DNA of 64,000 nt. Source: Blastocatellia bacterium (GTDB taxonomy: Bacteria > Acidobacteriota > Blastocatellia > Chloracidobacteriales > JADJPF01). Under the pieces are notes generated by a model. It had not been told where the DNA came from. It saw only the letters and a list, made by a program, of their open reading frames with translations, and made no database searches. Where the stretch lies: contig JANWYG010000017.1 of the NCBI GenBank assembly GCA_025057015.1, forward strand, positions 356,250 through 420,249, written 5' to 3'. The position numbers were made by a program, and so were the translations under genes. Positions 53,683-63,093 of this stretch are shown here, piece by piece. Numbering within the stretch: position 1 is the first letter of the stretch; each line of letters opens with the position of its first letter.

Positions 53683-55023
53683 ATGTTCCTACAAAGACGT
53701 ACTTTCTTGAAGCTAGGTGCAGGTTTCAGTGTATCTAGCTTGCTGATGGGTTGGGCAGATCCAGTAGCAGTAGCTGCCACCCGCTCAAAAACGCTTCACC
53801 AAGACGTGCGAAACAGTGCAAAAGCTTGCCTGTTTATAATGCTGCGAGGAGCACCTAGCCACGTAGATACTTTCGACCTAAAAGTAGGTAAATGGACACC
53901 AGACTGGATACAACCTCAACGGCTACCCCAAGGCTACCTCTGGCCAGTAGGCCTCTTTCCTAAACTCGCCCAGCATGCCGATAAATTCTCGCTCGTCAGA
54001 TCACTAGCTCATGAAGAAGAAGTGCACGAGCGCGCTATGTACTATCTCGAAACTGGCCGCCGACTTAATCCCGGACTACGAAGCGAAATACCTCATATCG
54101 GAGCAGTAGTAGCCTATGACTTCGAGCGTACCGGTAGAAGACGTCCAACCGATACCTTTCCTGGATATATAAATCTTTCCGGTTGGTACTACTCTGAAAA
54201 CGGCTTCCTACCTCCACAGTATACGCCCTTTAAATACTCGGACAATCTATATAGTCCTAACGGAATAGCTGAATTCGAAGCTCGCCTTCAGATAGCCAAG
54301 CTCCTGCAACCACAAAAATCGAACTATCGCCAGCCATTCTCAGTATTCCAAGAACAAGCCGAGCTGATGGTAAAAGATCCAGTCACACTTCCTACTTTCT
54401 CCGTAGAATGGCAAAACTCAGACCACAGGCGCTACGGTGGGGACTACTTTGCTTACAACATGGTCTTGGCACGTAATATTCTGCGAGCCGATCGAGGTAC
54501 ACGTTATATAGAACTCAGCCAAGGCGGTTGGGACCACCATCAGAATATCTACACCGACACGCACGACTACAGCTTGCGAGGGCTCTCAAGATCCCTCGAT
54601 CAAAGTCTCTCAGCACTGATAGAAGACCTCGCCGCTAGCCCCGGGTCAGTGACCGGAAAGAGCCTACTTGACGAAACGTTGATAGTAGTAGCCGGTGAAT
54701 TTGGACGTACCGTGGGCGACCTCAATAACCACGCCGGACGCGATCATTACCCATACGCTTTCTCAGCTCTGTTCGTCGGCGGCGGCGTTAAAGGAGGTAG
54801 AGTTATAGGTACAACGGATAGCCTCGGCGCTAGCGTGCTCGACCCAGGATGGCCACACCAAAGACCCATCCATATAACTGACCTCGTAGCAACCATATAC
54901 TCGGCCTTGGGCATTGAGTATAAAACTACAGTCTTTGACACGCCCTCCGGTAGACCCTTCTCCTACGTTGACTGGAGAGCTATAGGCGACGAAGAAGTAT
55001 ATGAAATAGAAGGCCTATTCTGA
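53683..55023 (+). CDS. DUF1501 Tat-secreted protein
   Basis: About 446 aa, alkaline-phosphatase/sulfatase-fold family common in Planctomycetes and Acidobacteriota. Twin-arginine signal RRTFLKLGAGF at residues 5-15, then AKACLFIMLRGAPSHVDTFD and later GGWDHHQNIYTDTHDY, VAGEFGRTVGD and GRDHYPYAFSA; metal ligands of the superfamily are likely among these Asp/His residues. GGAGG just before the ATG at 53683 fixes the start. The next gene is DUF1549 after 10 bp; the pair always travels together. Exact role unknown. Confidence 0.9.
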   Translation: MFLQRRTFLKLGAGFSVSSLLMGWADPVAVAATRSKTLHQDVRNSAKACLFIMLRGAPSHVDTFDLKVGKWTPDWIQPQRLPQGYLWPVGLFPKLAQHADKFSLVRSLAHEEEVHERAMYYLETGRRLNPGLRSEIPHIGAVVAYDFERTGRRRPTDTFPGYINLSGWYYSENGFLPPQYTPFKYSDNLYSPNGIAEFEARLQIAKLLQPQKSNYRQPFSVFQEQAELMVKDPVTLPTFSVEWQNSDHRRYGGDYFAYNMVLARNILRADRGTRYIELSQGGWDHHQNIYTDTHDYSLRGLSRSLDQSLSALIEDLAASPGSVTGKSLLDETLIVVAGEFGRTVGDLNNHAGRDHYPYAFSALFVGGGVKGGRVIGTTDSLGASVLDPGWPHQRPIHITDLVATIYSALGIEYKTTVFDTPSGRPFSYVDWRAIGDEEVYEIEGLF

Positions 55024-55033
55024 AGGAGGAACT

Positions 55034-56908
55034 ATGAAGCGTGTTGTGCTTTTCACCTTCCTAGCTTTGCTAGTAGTCCAACTGCAACCGATAGTGCAGA
55101 ATGCTTCGCAGCGCCAAGCCCGCCTCGCTGAATGCCAGTACGATACAGATTTCCTACAAAGACGCATCAGCGAAGCCTCCGCTACAGCTACCCTGGTGAG
55201 TAACGCTCTAAAACCATTAAAAGTAGCCTCAAAAGAGGTCAAGCAAGCTCAGAGTGATTCACAAACCAATCTAATCGACGTATACATCTTTTCCTCTCTA
55301 GCTCAGAGAGGCATCAAGCCAGCTCCACCAGCTACAGATGAGGAATTCTGCCGTCGGATCTACCTCGACCTGACTGGAAAACAACCTTCGCCACAACAAC
55401 TACAAACCTTCCTTGCTGATAAGTCGGCTAACAAACGTGAAGCGCTCGTCGATCAGCTAATAGGTTCTGCAGAGTACATCGATAAGTGGACTAACTGGAT
55501 AGGTGATTGGGTACGTAACCACGATGTAGATTTCAATTTCAGACGCAAGGATCTTAACTCAACTTATCTGTACATCAAAGGTGCCGTATCTAAGAACTTG
55601 CCTATAGATCAGCTGGCAAAAGACTTCATTACCTATTCGGGTGTATCCGGTACAGGCCCTGCCAGTTTCATCACCTATCCGTTCTACTTTGCTCCCATTC
55701 CACAAGATGCCTACGACGACGCCGCAGCAGAAACGCTCAAGACTTTCTTCGGTGTGCCTGCAGTTTGCATCTCTTGCCACGATGGCGAAGGGCACTTAGA
55801 ACCGATAAATCTCTATTTATCACAACGAAAACGCGCCGAATACTGGGGCATAGCTGCATTCTTTTCACAAACCACCTTTAAATTCAACGATGAGCAAAAG
55901 AGCGCAACCATAGGCCGTAACCCTGCCCTATCGGCCGGCTACTACGCCAACACGAAGCCAGGCGAAGGTAATCGCCCAGCTAGAACAGGTGGACGAATTG
56001 AGCCGTCCTTCGAGCTATTCGCTCCCGCAAAAATCGACTTTACCAAAGATCCACGCTTTGAGCTCGCTCGGCTAGTCACTTCCCATCCCCAGTTTGCTAG
56101 AGCATTTGTGAACAGAATCTTTGCAGAATTCTTCACCTTAGCATTGGTAGAACCCGTAGATGGCTTCGATCTGGCAAGACTTGACCCTAAAGCTCCTCCA
56201 CAACCCCCTTGGACGCTGCAACCATCCAACCCAGAACTACTAGAGGCGCTAACCGAGTATTTTAGAAAAAGCGGCTTCGATATGCGTAAACTGATACGTC
56301 TGATAGTTACATCAGAGGCTTACGGCCTGTCTTCACGCTATGACGAGAAGCTCTGGCAAGAAAGCTACGCTACACTCTACGCAAGAAAATTGCCGCGAAG
56401 ACTCTCCGCTGAGGAAGTACTTGACGCCATTACAACAGCGACTAAAGTGCCCGGTGCATATTACGCTATCGGATTTGACAAGCTGTTCACTAGCACTATG
56501 TCCCTACCAGGCGTAGAGTCTCCTGACTATGAAAAAGATGTAAAACAATCAGATCCACCTTATCTAGTACATAGATTTCTAGAAACTTTTGGACGAGGTA
56601 ACCGACGTAGCATACAGCGTAGCAACAAAGCAAACCTTTCACAGATCCTAGCACTACTCAACAATCAAATGTTGATAGATAGACTAAGTAACGAGAATAG
56701 TCTTGTAGCTGAGCTCACTTCGAAATTGCAGCGAGGAAACCTACAACCACGACAAGCTGTACAGCAACTTTACATGGCAACTCTAGGCCGTACAGCTAGC
56801 TCAGAAGAAATAGAAATACTACTTCCGCTAATTAAAGCTGATAGAAAACAGCTTGCCAGAATACAAGCTGCTTTGTTCAATCAACCTGACTTTCTTTACA
56901 ACTACTAA
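55034..56908 (+). CDS. DUF1549/DUF1553 secreted protein with a CxxCH motif
   Basis: 624 aa. Signal peptide (about residues 1-24), DUF1549 (about 78-250) with EFCRRIYLDLTGKQPSPQQLQTFLADK, DUF1553-type C-terminal (about 350-620) with FARAFVNRIFAEFF, DFDMRKLIRLIVTSEAYGLSS-like helices, and YARKLPRRLSAEEVLDAI. CISCH at 245-249 is a potential covalent heme site, but it is single. In planctomycetes these proteins often carry cytochrome c-like domains. Partner of the preceding DUF1501 protein. Followed by a strong terminator hairpin. Confidence 0.9.
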   Translation: MKRVVLFTFLALLVVQLQPIVQNASQRQARLAECQYDTDFLQRRISEASATATLVSNALKPLKVASKEVKQAQSDSQTNLIDVYIFSSLAQRGIKPAPPATDEEFCRRIYLDLTGKQPSPQQLQTFLADKSANKREALVDQLIGSAEYIDKWTNWIGDWVRNHDVDFNFRRKDLNSTYLYIKGAVSKNLPIDQLAKDFITYSGVSGTGPASFITYPFYFAPIPQDAYDDAAAETLKTFFGVPAVCISCHDGEGHLEPINLYLSQRKRAEYWGIAAFFSQTTFKFNDEQKSATIGRNPALSAGYYANTKPGEGNRPARTGGRIEPSFELFAPAKIDFTKDPRFELARLVTSHPQFARAFVNRIFAEFFTLALVEPVDGFDLARLDPKAPPQPPWTLQPSNPELLEALTEYFRKSGFDMRKLIRLIVTSEAYGLSSRYDEKLWQESYATLYARKLPRRLSAEEVLDAITTATKVPGAYYAIGFDKLFTSTMSLPGVESPDYEKDVKQSDPPYLVHRFLETFGRGNRRSIQRSNKANLSQILALLNNQMLIDRLSNENSLVAELTSKLQRGNLQPRQAVQQLYMATLGRTASSEEIEILLPLIKADRKQLARIQAALFNQPDFLYNY

Positions 56909-56913
56909 ACCTA

Positions 56914-56940
56914 ACTCTTTGGGCTATTAGCCCAAAGAGT
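56914..56940 (+). terminator. Hairpin terminator after the DUF1549 gene
   Basis: Perfect 12-bp stem (56914-56925 with 56929-56940) and ATT loop, 5 bp after the stop; followed by CTCTACCTTAG, not a T-run. Similar in build to the terminator after lon. Confidence 0.7.
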
Positions 56941-57003
56941 CTCTACCTTAGCATATCTTTTCTTTGCTATGATAGATATACAGCTTAACTACAAGGAAAA
57001 GAT

Positions 57004-57873
57004 ATGCAGATAAACAAACTCTTACACCCTACCGACCTATCCGAAAGCTGCCAGGTAGCGATGAAACTGGCTACCGAGCTTGCCCGTAGACATAGCGCCG
57101 AGTTGCATCTACTGCACGCCGTAGTGTTTTATAACCCAGCAGATTATTTTCAAGACATCGATGCAATATATGCACAACTCAAGCAAGCGGCGGCAAAGAA
57201 GATGCAACAGTACGTAGAAAGCGCCGCAGCACAAGACCTAAAAATTGAACAAGTAATCATACCAGCAATAAGCGCAGGCACTATGATCACTGGCTATGTG
57301 ACTGAATATAACATCGATCTGATAGTAATGAGTACGCATGGACGTAAAGGCCTAGAACATTTGCTACTTGGTAGCATAGCCGAGGAGGTAGTGCGTACAG
57401 CCCGTTGTCCAGTAATGACGATAAGAGCAGCAGCCAAAAAGGTCTCCTCTTCCTTCAAAAGGATACTAGCTGCCATAGACTTCTCCGAGCACTCAGAGTC
57501 ACTACTACAAAACGCGCAACAGCTAGCTCGGGAATACAATAGCGAGCTGCACTTGCTACATGTAGTAGAACAGCCCATCTATCCCGCATTCTACGCTTTT
57601 GAGCTAGCCTTCCCAGGTGACATCATCAGTAAGATTAGATCAGCAGTAGAAGAAAAACTCCAAAACTTAGCGGCTACTTCAGCAGTGCCTGCAAGAGTAC
57701 ATGTCATCGATGGCAGCCCTGGGCGGGCTATTACAGACTTCGCTGATAAGATCGACGCTGACTTAATCATCCTTGCAACGCGTGGCCTAGCAGGCCTAGA
57801 CCATCTTCTGCTTGGTAGCGTCGCCGATAAGGTAGTAAGACGAGCAAATTGCCCAGTGCTAACGGTCAAATAA
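57004..57873 (+). CDS. Tandem universal stress protein (two UspA domains)
   Basis: 289 aa, two USP domains (about 1-143 and 149-289). Each has the ATP-binding pattern G-2x-G-9x-G(S): STHGRKGLEHLLLGSIAEEV and ATRGLAGLDHLLLGSVADKV, with PVMTIR / PVLTVK at the ends. ATP-binding USPs respond to stress such as starvation or hypoxia; the target is unknown. AAGGAAAAG lies before the ATG; TATGAT at 56968-56973 may be the -10. Stand-alone. Confidence 0.92.
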   Translation: MQINKLLHPTDLSESCQVAMKLATELARRHSAELHLLHAVVFYNPADYFQDIDAIYAQLKQAAAKKMQQYVESAAAQDLKIEQVIIPAISAGTMITGYVTEYNIDLIVMSTHGRKGLEHLLLGSIAEEVVRTARCPVMTIRAAAKKVSSSFKRILAAIDFSEHSESLLQNAQQLAREYNSELHLLHVVEQPIYPAFYAFELAFPGDIISKIRSAVEEKLQNLAATSAVPARVHVIDGSPGRAITDFADKIDADLIILATRGLAGLDHLLLGSVADKVVRRANCPVLTVK

Positions 57874-57957
57874 AGCGCGGCAAGTTTTAGCAAAAACTGT
57901 TTCTCGCTCCCAACCACTGTGGGCTAGGATTTCAAAAAGCCGTCTCAAGGAGTGAGT

Positions 57958-58527
57958 ATGCGCATAATTCTGTTGATGCTGCTGATAACCGCCTGTTTTA
58001 TGTATTTACCGGAGGAGTCTATGTCTACCACTTGTCCAGAAGCACTCAATTTCAAAGTACGTTCCATCGATGGACGTGAAGTCGACCTTTGTTCATACAA
58101 AGGCAAAGTAGTACTGATAGTAAACACAGCCTCGGAGTGTGGTTTTACGCCTCAATACAAAGGGCTACAAGAGCTTTACCTTCGATACAAAGATCGCGGA
58201 CTAGCAGTACTGGGCTTTCCCAGCAACGACTTCGGCGGCCAAGAACCAGGCTCTAATGGCGAAATAAAGCTTTTCTGCGAGAAAAACTACAAGGTCACCT
58301 TCGACATGTTCTCAAAGGTCAGTATCAAAGGGGAAAACAAGATCCCACTCTACAAGTACCTAACATCAGGAGGCGGCAATCCTAAACTAGCAGGCGAAGT
58401 CACCTGGAACTTCAATAAGTTCCTCATCGATCGTCAAGGTAGGTTACACTCGCGTTATCCGTCTTCTACCGAGCCTCTATCTAAAGAGCTAGTATCCACA
58501 ATAGAAAAGCTATTGGCCGAAAACTAA
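57958..58527 (+). CDS. Glutathione peroxidase-family protein, probable lipoprotein
   Basis: 189 aa, thioredoxin-fold peroxidase. NTASECGF with peroxidatic Cys61, GFPSNDFGGQEPGS with Gln95, and VTWNFNKFL with Trp give the classical Cys-Gln-Trp site (Cys version, not selenocysteine). Unusual: the N-terminus MRIILLMLLITAC ends in a lipobox-like LITAC, so it may be attached to a membrane on the outside. AAGGAG 5 bp before the ATG supports this start (a GTG just upstream would disrupt it). The PepSY-like protein downstream is coupled by TAATG. Confidence 0.9.
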   Translation: MRIILLMLLITACFMYLPEESMSTTCPEALNFKVRSIDGREVDLCSYKGKVVLIVNTASECGFTPQYKGLQELYLRYKDRGLAVLGFPSNDFGGQEPGSNGEIKLFCEKNYKVTFDMFSKVSIKGENKIPLYKYLTSGGGNPKLAGEVTWNFNKFLIDRQGRLHSRYPSSTEPLSKELVSTIEKLLAEN

Positions 58528-58955
58528 TGCTACTACTTATACTTTGCTTCTTATTAATCGAAGAGAAAATCAACAAAGACGCCGTCCCTCAACCGATAAA
58601 GGAAGAGTTCAGACGGCTCTTTCCCAAAGCTAAACTGAAAGAAGCTAAGCTCAAGACACGTGACGGCGTTTACTACTACGAGCTGGAAGGCGAAGAAAAC
58701 AACAAAGAAGTAAGCGCTGAGTTTAAATTCAATTTCGAGCTAGTCGAATATTCAGAAGATATCTCGATTGATGAATTACCTCGAAACCTGCATGAGGCGG
58801 TAACTAAACAGATAAAAGGTCAAATAACCGAAGTCGAACGCATCTACGTCAAAGGTAAGCTCACCAGCTATGAGATAGAGTACAAGCTAGGCGATAAGAC
58901 GTTTGAACTCGAAATCGATACAAACGGTAACATACTACGCAACGAAGAAGACTGA
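58527..58955 (+). CDS. Secreted PepSY-like protein
   Basis: 142 aa. A short hydrophobic N-terminus (residues 1-11) may be a signal; then two copies of a PepSY-like beta-alpha-beta unit (PIKEEFRRLFPKAKLKEAKLKTRDGVYYYELEGE and LHEAVTKQIKGQITEVERIYVKGKLTSYEIEYKLGD), as in the BLIP-related periplasmic family. Family members bind proteins or small ligands and are sometimes protease inhibitors; role unknown here. Its stop is 2 bp from the convergent GGDEF gene. Confidence 0.7.
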   Translation: MLLLILCFLLIEEKINKDAVPQPIKEEFRRLFPKAKLKEAKLKTRDGVYYYELEGEENNKEVSAEFKFNFELVEYSEDISIDELPRNLHEAVTKQIKGQITEVERIYVKGKLTSYEIEYKLGDKTFELEIDTNGNILRNEED

Positions 58956-58957
58956 CT

Positions 58958-60685
58958 TCATAGTTCACTCGCAGAAGTGACACGATTACGACCAGACTGT
59001 TTAGAACGATAAAGTGCCTTGTCGGCAAGTGAAAGCAGAGTATCAGCATCACCTACATCGTGCTCAGGATAACTTGCTACACCTAGACTAGAAGTCACTC
59101 TCAACGTTCCCTCACAAGTCTGAGCCAAGGAATTCTCTACGGCCGCACGTAAGCGATGGGCTACTTTGAGCGCTAACTCCAAGTTAGTCTTAGGTAAGAT
59201 AATAGTAAACTCCTCTCCTCCATATCTTGCTGAGACATCTTTTTCCCTCGTGTGAGACTTAAGCAAGCTAGCTACATGCCTCAAAACGTCATTTCCTGCC
59301 TCATGGCCGTACGTATCATTGACCTTCTTAAAATGATCTATATCGAGCATTATAAGCGAAATAGGTTCTTTACTCTTGACAGCGTCGTCAAACAGCTCTG
59401 CAAGTATAAGCCTCAGCTGCCTAGCATTAACTAGCCCAGTAAGCCCATCTATAGTAGCCAATTCATAAAGCCTGGCATTCTCCAAAGCTATGACCAGCTG
59501 CCTTGCTAATCCTTCCAGCAGCTCAATATGCTGTTCATCAAAAGCATACTTTTTCTCAGAAGATACACAAAGCACACCTAATAACTTGCCGCTGACTTCC
59601 ATAGCGGCACCGAGCCAAGATTTTGACTTTTGCGACAATGCTGTCACCCCATATTGATGGAGCTGTACGGTTAAGTCCTTCAAGTTGATCGGACTACGAT
59701 ATGTAGCTATCCATCTTACTAACGCCTGCTCAAACTCTTCGCAAGACTGTGAGGTCGATTGCAAAGTACCATCTCCATTTACAAAATACACAGAGAACTT
59801 GTCTGCTCCGAAAAGTTCCAAAGATCCAGACTCTACCTTCTCCAACAGTTGTACACGAGTTTGTCCTACGCCAAGCGATTTGCCCAAGCTGTTAAGTAGC
59901 TTCATTTCCACTATGGCAGATTGCATTCTTCTAGTCACAGCTTCCTGACTACTAAGCAAAGCTATCAATGCTATCCAGACAAGCGCCAGTACTAAGTAAA
60001 CCGAGAGACTAGTATTTATGGTAGTAGCCATAGCCACACCTATCAGTATGCTCGCAAACTCGCTCAAAAATACCGCAGGCGCAGCCAGCCGACGTAGTCC
60101 AATAAGGAACATAGATATAGGAGCACCCCTAAACCATTCATGAGCTAGCGAGACAGCTGAACGAATGCATAGTATCGATAAATAGGTCGCAGAGATAGCA
60201 GCAAAAGTCTTCAGCTCAAACAAGTTTTGCAGTCCACCAACCTTAAACAGCTCAAAAACAGTTGCTCCAGTCAAAGTAGTAAAGGCTAGTAGTCCACTCT
60301 GAAAAAAAACTTGGCCCGTAGTAGATAACCATCCACCGACCGGCTCTTTGCGTATTTTCTTGTGCGCTATCAATACAACAGTGTTCAGTACAGCAGCAGC
60401 CGACATAACCAAGACGGCAAACTCCTTTGGTAATGCTAAGGCCGCTGATAGAATTACACCCTCTTCAAGATGCTGATCGATACTTCTGTGACTGTCATAG
60501 CGTAGAAAAAAGCAGATTAGAGTAAGTAGTAAGTAAGTCAGCGAAGCTAGCAGATAGCTCGAATCAGAAGAGATACGAATAGCAGCTAGACCCAGTAAGC
60601 TCAGCACCAAAGCCCAGCTCAGGAGGGCAAAGATCCAGATAAACAACAGGTACGGCAATCCGTATCTAGTCCGCTCCAGGGCCAT
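58958..60685 (-). CDS. Membrane GAF-GGDEF diguanylate cyclase
   Basis: 575 aa. N-terminal half has 7 or 8 transmembrane segments (about 12-250, MASE1-like sensory unit by pattern), a GAF domain (about 270-400, FSVYFVNGDGTL, GKLLGVLCVSS), and a GGDEF domain with DGLTGLVN, DIDHFKKVNDTYGH and GGEEF. RxxD (REKD) five residues before GGEEF again forms the I-site. So it makes c-di-GMP under membrane and small-molecule control. Reads left, with 14 bp to the cyanophycinase upstream. Confidence 0.9.
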   Translation of the reverse strand: MALERTRYGLPYLLFIWIFALLSWALVLSLLGLAAIRISSDSSYLLASLTYLLLTLICFFLRYDSHRSIDQHLEEGVILSAALALPKEFAVLVMSAAAVLNTVVLIAHKKIRKEPVGGWLSTTGQVFFQSGLLAFTTLTGATVFELFKVGGLQNLFELKTFAAISATYLSILCIRSAVSLAHEWFRGAPISMFLIGLRRLAAPAVFLSEFASILIGVAMATTINTSLSVYLVLALVWIALIALLSSQEAVTRRMQSAIVEMKLLNSLGKSLGVGQTRVQLLEKVESGSLELFGADKFSVYFVNGDGTLQSTSQSCEEFEQALVRWIATYRSPINLKDLTVQLHQYGVTALSQKSKSWLGAAMEVSGKLLGVLCVSSEKKYAFDEQHIELLEGLARQLVIALENARLYELATIDGLTGLVNARQLRLILAELFDDAVKSKEPISLIMLDIDHFKKVNDTYGHEAGNDVLRHVASLLKSHTREKDVSARYGGEEFTIILPKTNLELALKVAHRLRAAVENSLAQTCEGTLRVTSSLGVASYPEHDVGDADTLLSLADKALYRSKQSGRNRVTSASEL

Positions 60686-60699
60686 GTTGAAGAAACCGT

Positions 60700-61485
60700 C
60701 TAGTTTATAAGCTTGCGTTTTCTAAGATCGAACCTTTGGCCATGCTTAAGCAGATAAACTAGAAGTGCATCTTTTCGAAAACGAGCATCTACAACCATCA
60801 CGTAACTTGTACCAACCACCTCTGCGAGCTTATTATCGTAGACCACCAGCGCTGTAGCCTCATCTATACCTAAACCTAAGCGATCGCGGTACTTCAAAAC
60901 AAGCCCAAAGAGTCTGTTTTCCCGCATCCGCTTGATAAAGTGTTGATCGACTATCGTCCCAGGCAATAACCCCAATCCTTTTGATACCTGCACGCTATCA
61001 CCATCTATCACGTCAAATTGACCATCTCCGGTAATCATCTGCTCAGACATAATAGCCGTTCCAGCACTAGTACCGCCAAAGACTTTACCCGTCTTGTAAC
61101 ACTCATGAAACCGATCGTAGAGAGCATCATCCAGCTCTTTCATTATCTTACGCTGGTCACCTCCTGCAAAAAACACAGCAGTCGCATTATCCAATTGACG
61201 CAATAACTGCTGCTTTTTAAACTCGTCAAGCGGTGCTTCCGGTGCACAAAATACCTCGCTTGCACCAGCAGCAAGTAAGTCTCTTCGTAGTGCTTCATAG
61301 CTTTCTTGCGGCTCTTCGCTAGCCCAAGGTACAATCAGCACCCTAGCCTTGTTTCCGCCTGCTAGTTCCACATAGCGCTTCATCACTACATCGGGTCTAG
61401 CACCACCACCTATCATCACTAGCCGCTCGCGAGCATAGACTGCCTGTGACAATATCAGTACTACTATCAGCATCCTACAAAGCAT
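60700..61485 (-). CDS. Cyanophycinase (peptidase S51 family), probably secreted
   Basis: 261 aa. Signal peptide (residues 1-17, ending QAVYA), then FAGGDQRKI (107-114) and FGGTSAGTAIMSE with nucleophile Ser140, as in cyanophycinase (CphB/CphE). These enzymes degrade the polymer cyanophycin into beta-Asp-Arg dipeptides; a signal peptide points to an extracellular enzyme that uses cyanophycin of other cells. Catalytic His is likely VDQHFIK. AGGATCC before the ATG. Divergent from the isoaspartyl peptidase gene, with which it forms a degradation pair. Confidence 0.86.
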   Translation of the reverse strand: MLCRMLIVVLILSQAVYARERLVMIGGGARPDVVMKRYVELAGGNKARVLIVPWASEEPQESYEALRRDLLAAGASEVFCAPEAPLDEFKKQQLLRQLDNATAVFFAGGDQRKIMKELDDALYDRFHECYKTGKVFGGTSAGTAIMSEQMITGDGQFDVIDGDSVQVSKGLGLLPGTIVDQHFIKRMRENRLFGLVLKYRDRLGLGIDEATALVVYDNKLAEVVGTSYVMVVDARFRKDALLVYLLKHGQRFDLRKRKLIN

Positions 61486-61573
61486 TAGAAGGATCCTTTC
61501 TCTTGACTGAAATCTTTGCTAACTGCATTATAAGGCACGAAACCTGTATTACAACCCAGAGGAAATGTAACAG

Positions 61574-62449
61574 ATGAAGCCAGCTCTGATAGTACACGGT
61601 GGATGTGGCACACCTCCTGCCGGAGAAGAACCAGAACGTATGGCAGCTTGTGAGCGCGCTGCAACTATAGGTTGGCAAGTGCTCCGAGACGGCGGCAGCG
61701 CCCTAGACGCCGTAGAAGCTGCTGTCCGACAACTGGAAGATGAACCCGTGCTGAACGCCGGCACCGGTAGTTACCTTCAGGCCGACGGCGTAGCCCGTAT
61801 GGACGCATCTATAATGAGTAGCGATGGACGCGCAGGCTCAGTAGCACAAGTACCCTGGCTGAAAAATCCAATCAGCTTAAGCAGATACCTGCTCGAACAA
61901 GATGCTCACGTCATGCTTTGCGGACAAGAAGCTCTGCAGCTTGCACTAAAACTAGGTCACCAAACCTACGTCGTCGCAACCCCAGCAAAAGTGCAGTACT
62001 GGCTAGATCACCTTGACGAAGCAAGCCGTAAACTCGACTATGCTGCAATGGCGCATAGCTGGAAACAAGATAATCCCCGCCTGGGCACAGTAGGTTGTGT
62101 GGCCATAGATGCCGCAGGCAAACTCGCCGCAGGTACTTCAACAGGCGGCACCGGCCAGTGCTTCCCAGGCAGAATAGGAGATACTCCCATAATAGGTGCC
62201 GGCACTTACTGTACTCCCAAAGTCGCAGTCTCTATGACAGGTGTCGGCGAAAGAATTATGGTACTGCTTTCTGCAAAGCGACTCTGCGACCTGGTTGATG
62301 CTGGCCATACTCTAAACGAAGCTGCCGAAGCTGTAATGCAAGAAGTAAAAAAGCTAAATAGCTTTGCCGGTATAATAGCTATAGACGCAGAAGGAAATCT
62401 TCTAGTGACAAAGAATACGCCTTTTATGGGCGTAGCAATTAGGACTTAA
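61574..62449 (+). CDS. iaaA: Isoaspartyl peptidase/L-asparaginase (plant-type, Ntn-hydrolase)
   Basis: 291 aa, made as a precursor and cleaved before Thr172 (LGTVGCVAID) to release the N-terminal threonine nucleophile. VHGGCGTPP at the start, VLNAGTGSYLQADG and GTSTGGTGQCFPGRIGDTPIIGAGTY are all diagnostic. It hydrolyses beta-aspartyl dipeptides, including beta-Asp-Arg released by cyanophycinase, and often L-asparagine. Divergent from the cyanophycinase gene across 88 bp, which makes the functional link strong. Confidence 0.93.
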   Translation: MKPALIVHGGCGTPPAGEEPERMAACERAATIGWQVLRDGGSALDAVEAAVRQLEDEPVLNAGTGSYLQADGVARMDASIMSSDGRAGSVAQVPWLKNPISLSRYLLEQDAHVMLCGQEALQLALKLGHQTYVVATPAKVQYWLDHLDEASRKLDYAAMAHSWKQDNPRLGTVGCVAIDAAGKLAAGTSTGGTGQCFPGRIGDTPIIGAGTYCTPKVAVSMTGVGERIMVLLSAKRLCDLVDAGHTLNEAAEAVMQEVKKLNSFAGIIAIDAEGNLLVTKNTPFMGVAIRT

Positions 62450-62502
62450 TTCGGAGCGGGAATCTAAAACTCCTCTCCAGTTTGAATGCTTGTCAAAACA
62501 TC

Positions 62503-63093
62503 ATGAAAATAGCCAAAGTAATAGCCTCACGCTCACACATAGAGTATGAAGCAAAAGTAATAAGCTCCAGAAAAGCTGACGCTAATCTACTACCTTCTGA
62601 CTATGGCCTAGCCTCCTTCGTATCAATGAACCTGGCCAATGCAAAAGTAATCGCTGTGGTCTGTAATAGTCGCGTCATAAACCCAGACTATACTATCAGC
62701 CCACAACAACCTAGCCAAGCAATTCAAAGAGCAGTAATCACCTCGGAATACTCAAATAGCCGGTTGATCATCCTAAACCTTCTCGTAGTCGGATATGTAA
62801 AAGACAGCCAAAACAGACATCAACCACCTAGCGAGATCATCCCCGCAGATACAGACGTATATCTTCTGTCAACACAAGAAATGCTCGACTTCCATAGAGA
62901 TCCAAAAGGTAAGCTCAAGCTAGGCTACTATGACTTGATAGCCGGTCTAGATAACGTCCTAGCTAAGTCCTTGCTCCTTCTCATAATAGAACAGCTAGAA
63001 GAACACGTACCAATTAACGAACGGGCATCTTTGACTCTGTTGAGAAGAAATCTTGCCTGGCAAAGCACCCTTAAGTCGCTCAGCAAAGTATAA
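62503..63093 (+). CDS. Conserved-looking protein, possibly HAS-barrel type
   Basis: 196 aa, no firmly recognised family. A beta-rich N-terminus (MKIAKVIASRSHIEYEAKVISS, SMNLANAKVIAVVCNSRVINPDY) has the pattern of the HAS-barrel domain found at the start of HerA-type DNA translocases and in small cyanobacterial proteins; the C-terminal half is helical (LDNVLAKSLLLLIIEQLEEH). No membrane segment. No Shine-Dalgarno sequence at the ATG; a TTG 21 bp upstream is an alternative. It ends at the edge of the palindromic repeat array. Confidence 0.5.
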   Translation: MKIAKVIASRSHIEYEAKVISSRKADANLLPSDYGLASFVSMNLANAKVIAVVCNSRVINPDYTISPQQPSQAIQRAVITSEYSNSRLIILNLLVVGYVKDSQNRHQPPSEIIPADTDVYLLSTQEMLDFHRDPKGKLKLGYYDLIAGLDNVLAKSLLLLIIEQLEEHVPINERASLTLLRRNLAWQSTLKSLSKV

